Origin: Riptortus pedestris
Taxonomy: Eukaryota; Arthropoda; Insecta; Hemiptera; Alydidae
DNA length: 64,000 nucleotides
Assembly: GCA_019009955.1 (NCBI GenBank)
Contig: CM032233.1
Span: 16,594,501 to 16,658,500 of the forward strand
Direction of reading: 5' to 3'
Part shown: positions 56,621 to 64,000 of the stretch, piece after piece
Layout: each line of letters starts with the position of its first letter
How positions within the stretch are numbered: position 1 is the first letter of the stretch
Program-made: the position numbers and the translations under genes
Notes under the pieces: model-generated
What the model saw: the letters and a program-made list of their open reading frames with translations, nothing else
The model's database searches: none
Told to the model about the DNA's origin: nothing

Positions 56621-57640
56621 ATATGTAGACTAACCAAGGTACCCGGCTTAGCTCGGGAATCATTAAAGTCTGAATGTTGGTAGTATTTTTATTTGACAAG
56701 GCTACAATGTGTACAACTACACTTCCCATCTGGACTAATTGTTTTCCCGTAAGGGTCAGGTAGGGGACTTATAAAATAGAAATTTTAGTTTTGAAGAATA
56801 AATGAACATTAGTCCCTAATCAATCTCCCTCCACAGTTTGACACACCATGAATAACTCAGATCATAATCATGGATAGCATTTATTATAATTAATTTCATC
56901 TATAGTGTACACATTTCCTGTCAAAAACCAATCCGAGCATAGCACTATAGTAAATGCCAGTAGAAAAAAAAATACAACATTTCAAAGGAAATTAGTTAAT
57001 ATAATTAACTGTGTTAGCCTACCAATAACTTCCACTCCCGCTTGAGTGTTATCAACATTGCTTTACTTAAATACCTATAGTTCATATTGAAAAAGAATTG
57101 TTAAGCATATCAATATTTATACATAAATTACTTGCTTCATACATTTTTACGTAAAAAATTTATAAAACAAAAGTTACTCTAATTAACAAAATAAACAACT
57201 TTTGTTATGTGCACGTTTGCCTTAAAACAAATAAAAAACGAAACATCGTGAATTATTATTTCAGGCCTCCCTTATAACCCCCACTCCCGTTTGAACCTAA
57301 ACATTTTAATATAGCTTATAATGATGGAAGAATTAATGCTAATTCACAAGTTTTGTTAAATTCGCTTCAATCGTTGATGCCCAATAAAATTGTTGGCACC
57401 CGCTTTAGTTTTTAATGTATATCTCGTTTATATTTTGTTATATCACAAAAGTAAATATAACAAAAGTTACTTTAAATAACAGAATATACAACTTTTGTAA
57501 TGTACATGTCTGCTGAAAAACCAATAAACAAAATATCGCTATTTTTAATTTCAGACCTCCCTAACAACCCCCACTCCTGTTCATATCAGAGAATATTAGC
57601 ATAACCTATAGTCTAAGTAACTAACTTTTAAGTCATACAA
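56621..57640 (+). mobile_element. Family Z element, copy 3
   Basis: Starts near GTAGACTAACCAAGGTACCC and GGCTTAGCTCGGGAATC, with the CCCGTAAGGGTCAGGTAGGG block at 56743-56762 and two monomers (CCCCCACTCCCG near 57275, CCCCCACTCCTG near 57570). It stops before the terminal phrase. Confidence 0.72.
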
Positions 57641-57848
57641 ATTTATAACAAAATCAGGTGTTTAAATAGCGTTCGTTTTGGAATCTCATGAAGTACTTAT
57701 GAAAAATCACCCAGTGTCATGTGATTTTCAGTTAAAACTCAATATACAATTTAGAAAACTTGAAATTAGGGCTATTTTACATCAGTTTATATCAGGTTTC
57801 ATTAAAAGGAATTTAAAACTAATACTAGAAAATATTCAACATGTGATG

Positions 57849-57897
<49 letters not shown>

Positions 57898-58270
57898 TCT
57901 AGCAATGGATGCCCGCACACACAGGCACTCTCACTTGTTAGTTACCTTTATTATGAGTCGAACCGAAACACAATGTATTTATGCCTTCGACTTCTGTTTT
58001 TTGTTTATGTATAACTATGGTTATGTCTATCAAATGTGATGGCAATATTTTTAAACATGGTTTAGCAATTTTTGATTGATTAGGATATACATGGGTGCCT
58101 GATGCAAATTCAAATATGCCTCCTTGCTATTACAGTTTACGTTATTATTAATTTAAAAAAAATATTTTTCTTGATATGGGGCACACTGTTCAAGGTTGAA
58201 GTGATTTATTCTAGACTGTGGACACTTCAGTATATCCAGGAAGGGCCTTTTTATTTCATATTTGGTTGAG

Positions 58271-58327
<57 letters not shown>

Positions 58328-58932
58328 TAAGTAGATTAGTATTATTAATTGCTATAATAGTTACCAGTACTTTTTATGGGACACTTAGATTAGTTGAGTC
58401 CACTCAAAGGTGAAGCCTAACCAATTTAAATGGTAACTTAAAATAATAAGTAATTTTGTGATCAAAATTTATTCCATGATAGTGATTAAATTACCAAAGT
58501 GTACGTGAAATGTATTTGTTACAATTAAATGGTAACAAGACAACATTCAAATATTTTAGAATTACGAAAATTAATTTCTTTATTTAAATTACTAATTTGT
58601 ATTCTTCCGTTTTAAATACTTTTTTTTCTTTTTTAACAAAGCTAATTTTGTAGGCTACAACACTTATGTCACAGCATTCTTCAATAAAATGTGCCGTTTC
58701 TGAAATAAAGATTTGTGCATTTTACGGCTAAAGGATGCGTCAAATCGAAAAATTCACCGATACAAACTCGTTTTAGAATTTTATTTTCTACAAGATCCTT
58801 CATAAAAAGTGTGGCATTCCATTGGAAATTCCAAAGTTATGGAGGTTGAATATGGACTGAAAAGGTTCTTCATGGCACACCAAGTCTCGGCCTTTTATTA
58901 ATACAATTTGAGATTCAGCATAGGAACTTACC

Positions 58933-58984
<52 letters not shown>
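57641..58984. other. Gene-free stretch with three (AT)n tracts
   Basis: AT runs at about 57855-57893, 58276-58323 and 58937-58986. No gene recognised. Confidence 0.5.
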
Positions 58985-58988
<4 letters not shown>

Positions 58989-59085
58989 CATTTTGAACAG
59001 ACCTCATTATTGTCATCTACTAGGTAGGATCGATGGACATTTAAAGCAATTTTTCAAAAATCTCACCATGAGTACAACCTGCCTA
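58985..59085 (+). repeat. Family X, copy 4
   Basis: Begins right after an (AT)n tract with AACATTTTGAACAGACCTCA, then TAGGATCGATGGACATTTAA and CATGAGTACAACCTG. The hairpin tail is absent. Confidence 0.75.
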
Positions 59086-59291
59086 AATATCGAGTGTAGT
59101 GTTGATATTTCATTTTTAATTTTTATTTCATTGTTCCTGTATAGAGGAGGCTGTGTAACCTCCTGTATAGAAGTCTCCCAATGTGTTTAGGCGCTGAATC
59201 AGCTTCCTGCCAAACTGTACACTCTGTATATAATAAAAACTGTGTATCTAAATGTTTGTGTGTAACTTAATATACCACAAAGTAAGAAATT

Positions 59292-59523
59292 GGGGCTCGG
59301 GTTGGCCGTGCGAGTTAGGGCGTTGGTCCTAATCTCCCATGGCAGACCTAGAGTGGCGGATTCGAATCCCGCCCTGGGCAGTGGAAATTTATTTGATGAC
59401 GGCCTCATTAAATAAACTCCTTAGGGCCACCCTGGCTAGAAAAGGATGGTAACCTGTAGATAACCCGTCCCGATTAGCCTAGTTGCATAAAGTGGACGTA
59501 AAATAAAATAAAAATAAAAAAAG
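59292..59523 (+). repeat. tRNA-derived SINE, complete copy with target duplication
   Basis: 232 bp. The tRNA-like head GGGGCTCGGGTTGGCCGTGC carries an A-box-like TGGCCGTGCGAGTTAGG and a B box GATTCGAATCC at 59359-59369. The body follows (GGGCCACCCTGGCTAGAAAA, CTGTAGATAACCCGTCCCGA, AAAGTGGACG), then an A-rich TAAAA tail. Flanked by the perfect 12-bp duplication AAGTAAGAAATT (59280-59291 and 59524-59535). Three older minus-strand copies lie at 35472, 43118 and 51146. Confidence 0.95.
59359..59369 (+). promoter_or_regulatory. RNA polymerase III B box of the SINE
   Basis: GATTCGAATCC matches the internal promoter consensus GGTTCGANTCC. Together with the upstream A-box-like block it would allow pol III transcription of the SINE. 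Confidence 0.8.
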
Positions 59524-59535
59524 AAGTAAGAAATT

Positions 59536-62390
59536 AACTGATGCCACTACACTGCATTGGTCATTCCATATAAATTAACACAAGTTTTTTATATTTTCAT
59601 GTAAGAGTGTTTTAGTACTTTCAGAGATTATTGTGGTTTTTGATTGAACCCAAATGTGATAACTAATTCCCATGGAATTATTTGCTTATTGTCAAACTTG
59701 ATTGTTTTGTTCAGAATGTTTCCACTGATTTTTTACACTTTTGAAAGACCCACAAAGTTGAAAGACCACATACTGGGATTTTGCACCCAATGAACTAACA
59801 TTTTTCTATTTGAGATTAAAAGACTTCCCTAATCTAGAGTATTCAAAGAGCAGAATTCTGGAGATCTCTCTCAGGTAATTATGTGTCATTTGTCTATAGA
59901 TAATTAATCTATTCCTGTCAAATCTCAATTAATAGTGTCCTTAGCCCAGTCTATATTTTAAATCACAATTTCTTCATTCCACTAGTTTATAAATAGTGAT
60001 ATTATTATATTTTCTATTTATGACTTATAAATAAACTGCTTTATTGGGACTTTTTTTTAAAAATATAAAGTATTTGATTCTAAATTTGAGAAATAGAGAT
60101 ATTTTTTATAATATAACCTGGATTTTTTTTTTTAAACCTTCATTAAACCTCTACTCCTACTCATGTCATATTAACAATTAGCTGTTATATCTTTAACAAC
60201 TTTATTCTGAGCTTAAATACCAAATATGGTTTTCAAGACACTTTGAACCCTGTACCATATGCATTTTGTGATATGAATTTATCGCATAGCATAATTTAAA
60301 TTTGTAACATCCTCAAAATCCAAATAATCCTTTCATTTCAATCTTTGGATTACTGCTATACCCCACCTCCTCCCCTATCCTAGTTTTATTTATTTCAGTA
60401 CATATGATTGGTATCTGAAATTATATCTAGGGAAACCATAACCTTCATTTCTATACCGACATTATTTATGTTTCATACCTAATCTAAATTCATCCAAGGT
60501 TGCAAGCTACAAATGCTCATTGATAACATATTTCGTAACTCAAGTATTCAGCGAGTTATTTTGTTTTTTGCCTTCAGTACTCCTCCCCCCACTGACAATG
60601 ATATGAGATCAAAAGTGTATTATACTAGTATGTAGGATATCGGGTTAGCTTAGCCTGACAGACTTTTTTCTTATTTTATTGTGATTTTGGTCTGTTAATA
60701 ATTGTGTTTTCAGTTATGTTTAACAATCAGTATATTCACCGCAAGGAAAAATAATGGCATACTCAACCATGTTGACTTGCAATGTTTAAGTGGGATATCA
60801 TACTACTGTTATAGAGGATACCATGCTTGATTGTTGTGTGAGATTTATCAGTCTTGAAAACAAGGTTTAGCACTAAATTTTATTTAGTTTCAAGGTTATG
60901 TTTCCATTCAATAGCCTGATGCCCAATCTACCTTGTGAGGCTTTAGTAACAAGCTTTGGTCTGTAGTGCCATCCCAGCACTATTGGAAACTTGTCGAACG
61001 CTGACCACTTGACCCTCCCTCCCCTTGGTGTAAAATGCCTGTTGAACAAAAGATTTTCATTTTTAATTTCACATTAAGGTTTAAAAAATGGTCATCTCCT
61101 AAATTTTCATTTTGCAACTTGGTATGTAAAATTGTGCCTAACCAGGTATTATTAAATTCACTTTTCCTTGATATGAAAAACATTCGTATTTTTTGGAGAA
61201 GAAGAGATATGGGCCAAAAAAAGGTCACATTTTTCGGATCTCATTTGTAGATTTAGAAAACACCTTCGAAAATGTTACCTGTTTACAAATGTTTGACTGT
61301 ATTGAAACAACAGGAGCAGATTAAATTGATAAAAGGTTATTTTGGAACATTAACATAAACGAGAGTAAACAATATGCTAAAAACAAATATAAAAGTGAAG
61401 CTAGAAACTGTATGCCACTATATTTCATTGTGTTCAATATGTCCATGAGAGAGAGACAAATGAAAATATGGAGCCAACTGGGAAAAACATTTCATTATAT
61501 CACATTTGCACATAACATTCCACTGTTTGTAAAGTCCGAAGTAAAAATGAATATGAATATTGTTTTTTAAATGAAAATGAAAGCACGACCTAGATCACTT
61601 TTGGTTGAATATATATGCACATAAAACAAAAGTTTTAATAGTAGAGGTGACACAAAACAAAGAAAAATATATATATATATATATATATATATTGATACAG
61701 TGTTGAATTCAGTAGAGATTAAATTTCTTATTTTGTTTCTCAATCAACACTATAGGCGATAATTAAAACTTAGGGTGGTAGAATAGCAGGCTTAAAAAGT
61801 GTTAGCCAAGGCATTTGTTTAGAGTGTACTGCATTAGTACGGTGAAAGTTGGGTTTTTCACATATCAACTAAAAGCAATTGGAACATGAGTGTGATGGAG
61901 AATCACCAAAACCAGTAGGACTCATGCACATGGATGAAGCAAATTAAATTAAGTTTAATCAAGGAGAATAAGAGAAGGTTCATCGTCAGCATAACGCTGG
62001 GAATCTTCAAAGAGGGAACCCAATGATCGCTAATAATAATAATTTGAAGGTGTGATTGTTGAGTAGAAAGGCCTGAAAATTATTTTTCAAAAACATAAAA
62101 TACAGAATATAACCTAATGGTGACAATGATGGCCAATCCTCTATGATGCCTCTTCAAGATTAGTACACTCATTATAAAAAATCTGACCTCACCGCTGAGG
62201 ATCTCACATCAAGACTGTTTTCCTCTATTGACCTTCCGCCATTTCCCCTTAAAGAAAGATTTTATAACAAGCATTATCTATCCTTCTAGTTTTTTTATTT
62301 GATCCTTTTCTGTCGATGTTTTCTCTTGTTATTCTCCACCAGTCTATAAAGATTTATTTTTAATAACATAAAAAAGGTGGTGTATAGCAT
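59536..62390. other. Gene-free spacer inside the inverted duplication
   Basis: Mostly unassigned. Family Y phrases recur at about 60130-60650. A region at about 61600-62020 could be a very decayed retrotransposon (fragments like VSITLGIF), but too weak to call. An (AT)n tract lies at 61668-61692. Confidence 0.4.
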
Positions 62391-62985
62391 TTAAAAACTG
62401 TTCTAAATATTATTTTTATTTATTTATCTAAGTAGAAATACATCAGTGGCTAATGAATTATACATTTATTATAATAGTTTGTATCACATAAACATTTCTT
62501 AAAATACAGATCCTTTAAGCGTTAGATCAAACACACCAACATCGTTACCTTAATTATGTATTTATTTAACCATTAAGTCAAACAGCTCATACCAACACAT
62601 AATGCAGCTAATACATGATTCCAGAGGCAAGAATAGCACTCAGAATAATAATTTCATCACGCTTTGGTTCACAAAATAATTAAAATTAAAATTGCCTTTA
62701 CAAACTATTTACATTATTTTACAAGATTAGTTAAGGGAATGGGGCTAAAACTATTGCACATTCATAAATACACATATTATGCATACATTTTGATTTTTCA
62801 AAGAGAGTATATATAAGCTATTATTTACATGCATTGAAACCAGAGGATGGGAGTTTTCTTTCTTTTTTTTTTCAAAAACATACTTTTTATTAACTGATAC
62901 AGCACTTGAACAGTTTAAAACAATAGCTATGTAATAACTCATAATGTACTATTAGGTTACTATCACAGAAACATACAAAATAATC
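62391..62985 (-). repeat. Inverted duplication, right arm
   Basis: Reverse complement of 53511-54127, ending at the matching GATGTATTTCTACTT and ATAAATAAATAAAAATAAT. A minus-strand AATAAA lies close to the equivalent of the PDE8 poly(A) signal. On the minus strand this reads as the 3' end of a PDE8-like transcript. Confidence 0.95.
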
Positions 62986-62989
62986 TGTG

Positions 62990-63335
62990 AAGGCAATTTT
63001 ACCTTCACAAACTATTTACATTATTTTACAAGATTAGTTAAGTGAATGGTGCTAAAAACTATTGCACATTCATAAATTCACATAAGCATATTTCTTGATT
63101 TTCCAAAGAGTGCATTTATAAACAATATTTGCATATGGATTAATGAGATATGCTATAAATGAGACAGTAGAAATTTCTCTTTTCAGGAATTCTACTTTTT
63201 ATAAACTGAGATATCACTTCATTACCTCAAAAACAATGCAGTGCCGTGATCCATTTTACATTAGGATATTACCGTAGAAGCATAAAAAAAATACATAATC
63301 TGCAAAAGTAAATTAGTAAAAACAGCAAATGCCAT
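62990..63335 (-). repeat. Tandem older copy of part of the right arm
   Basis: ACAAACTATTTACATTATTT, GATTAGTTAAGTGAATGGTG and CTATTGCACATTCATAAATT repeat the order found at 62690-62820, followed by a diverged remainder ending GCAAAAGTAAATTAGTAAAA. More diverged than the arm pair. Confidence 0.85.
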
Positions 63336-64000
63336 TACACCAATTTATTCAAATGACTAAATCTATAAAGTACTAAAATGTGCATCATTTTTCCCCATGG
63401 ACCTTCTATATTGTATGCATTTGCACTCAATATTGATTTGACAGATATTATTCATTAAGAGGAGACATTAAATTTGAGTCTTATGTTAATTATTACTGGT
63501 GAGCATATTTTAAGTGCCAATTTGGTAAATGCCTTCCTTAAAACAATTAATACTGCAAATGAAGGATATGTCAGAGACCACCTTCCTCAGTAGTGTTCAG
63601 CACACAAAATGTAATATTGTTATTATATTATATTAACTTCTTTTTTAATGCCAAAATGAATATTACCCATTGTTTAGTAATAATAGTAACGTTTAAAGTC
63701 AAGATAAAACCGAGTGTTGGCTGTTCAGTATACTCCAATTTATCTCTCCACCATTAAGGTAATAGACATCCATGTGGAAAATTAATAATTCTGACGATAT
63801 ATTGTGCATTATTTCCCGACCAAATAAATTCAAAATATTTTTTCAAAACATACAGAAATATTAAATTATTATCTGGCTATGTTAGAATTTATTTTTCGAG
63901 AAATTCAGGAAGATTACAACAAAGGAAACATATTCTTCTTAATGACAAAAGTTGTTGTAAATTTAGAATATTTTATGGCTTCTATATCATAAAACACGTA
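63336..64000. other. Right edge, no gene recognised
   Basis: AT-rich DNA. On the minus strand, 63360-63420 shows only weak resemblance to PDE8 3' UTR near 53440-53500. If a convergent gene exists, this would be its 3' UTR. Confidence 0.4.

Noticed and set aside
57678..58039. Frames ending or starting in Ile-Tyr repeats
   Set aside because: They are translations of (AT)n microsatellites.
61600..62040. Possible decayed RTE-type reverse transcriptase
   Set aside because: Only scattered short resemblances; no catalytic motif in any frame.
1..64000. CRISPR arrays, bacterial operons, rRNA genes, intact tRNA genes
   Set aside because: None found. Tandem repeats here are family Z monomers and microsatellites, and tRNA-like sequences belong to SINEs.

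Overview
The window is eukaryotic: AT-rich, with long introns, GT..AG splice sites, many (AT)n, (TG)n and (CA)n microsatellites, and a dense mix of retrotransposon and DNA-transposon relics. R2-like, Jockey-like, I-like, Penelope-like, mariner, piggyBac and hAT copies, plus a tRNA-derived SINE, point to an invertebrate, most likely an arthropod. The species cannot be named from the sequence. There are no bacterial-type operons, rRNA genes or CRISPR arrays.

The only host gene I can support is a plus-strand cyclic-nucleotide phosphodiesterase of the PDE8 family. I traced 15 coding exons between 16772 and 52139. Their reading frames and splice phases join perfectly into 740 codons plus a TAA stop. 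The order of parts is a receiver-like (REC-like) N-terminal domain, a PAS domain, an RKGS-containing linker, the PDE8 hallmark ILRTTELY, and an HD-type catalytic domain. The start codon and first coding exon were not found and probably lie upstream. The 3' UTR runs to a poly(A) signal near 54050.

Region by region: 1-3200 is a decayed minus-strand R2-like retrotransposon cut by a short hAT-type element. 3200-7340 is non-coding with dispersed repeats (called X and Y here) and a foldback. 7340-12800 is a nested complex: a repeat-rich element (family Z) was entered by a Jockey-like retrotransposon, which was itself entered by the 3' end of another retrotransposon flanked by an unusually long duplication (about 137 bp). 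12800-16771 is repeats only. 16772-52139 is PDE8, whose introns hold a 1.85-kb element with very long inverted repeats, a Penelope relic with a GIY-YIG nuclease, a piggyBac transposase relic, a piggyBac MITE, a Gypsy-like integrase fragment, two mariner relics, two RNase-H-bearing I-type relics, SINEs and a family Z copy. 54130-62390 is repeats, including a hAT MITE with a perfect 8-bp target duplication inside an RTE-like relic.

The most informative large-scale signal is an inverted duplication: the PDE8 3' end and downstream flank (53511-54127) reappear on the minus strand at 62391-62985, nearly identical by eye over long stretches. This predicts a second, convergent PDE8-like gene just beyond the right edge of the window. 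Exons are intact while the introns are full of dead transposons, so PDE8 appears to be under selection. Its catalytic signature reads HDVGHPG instead of the usual HDVDHPG.
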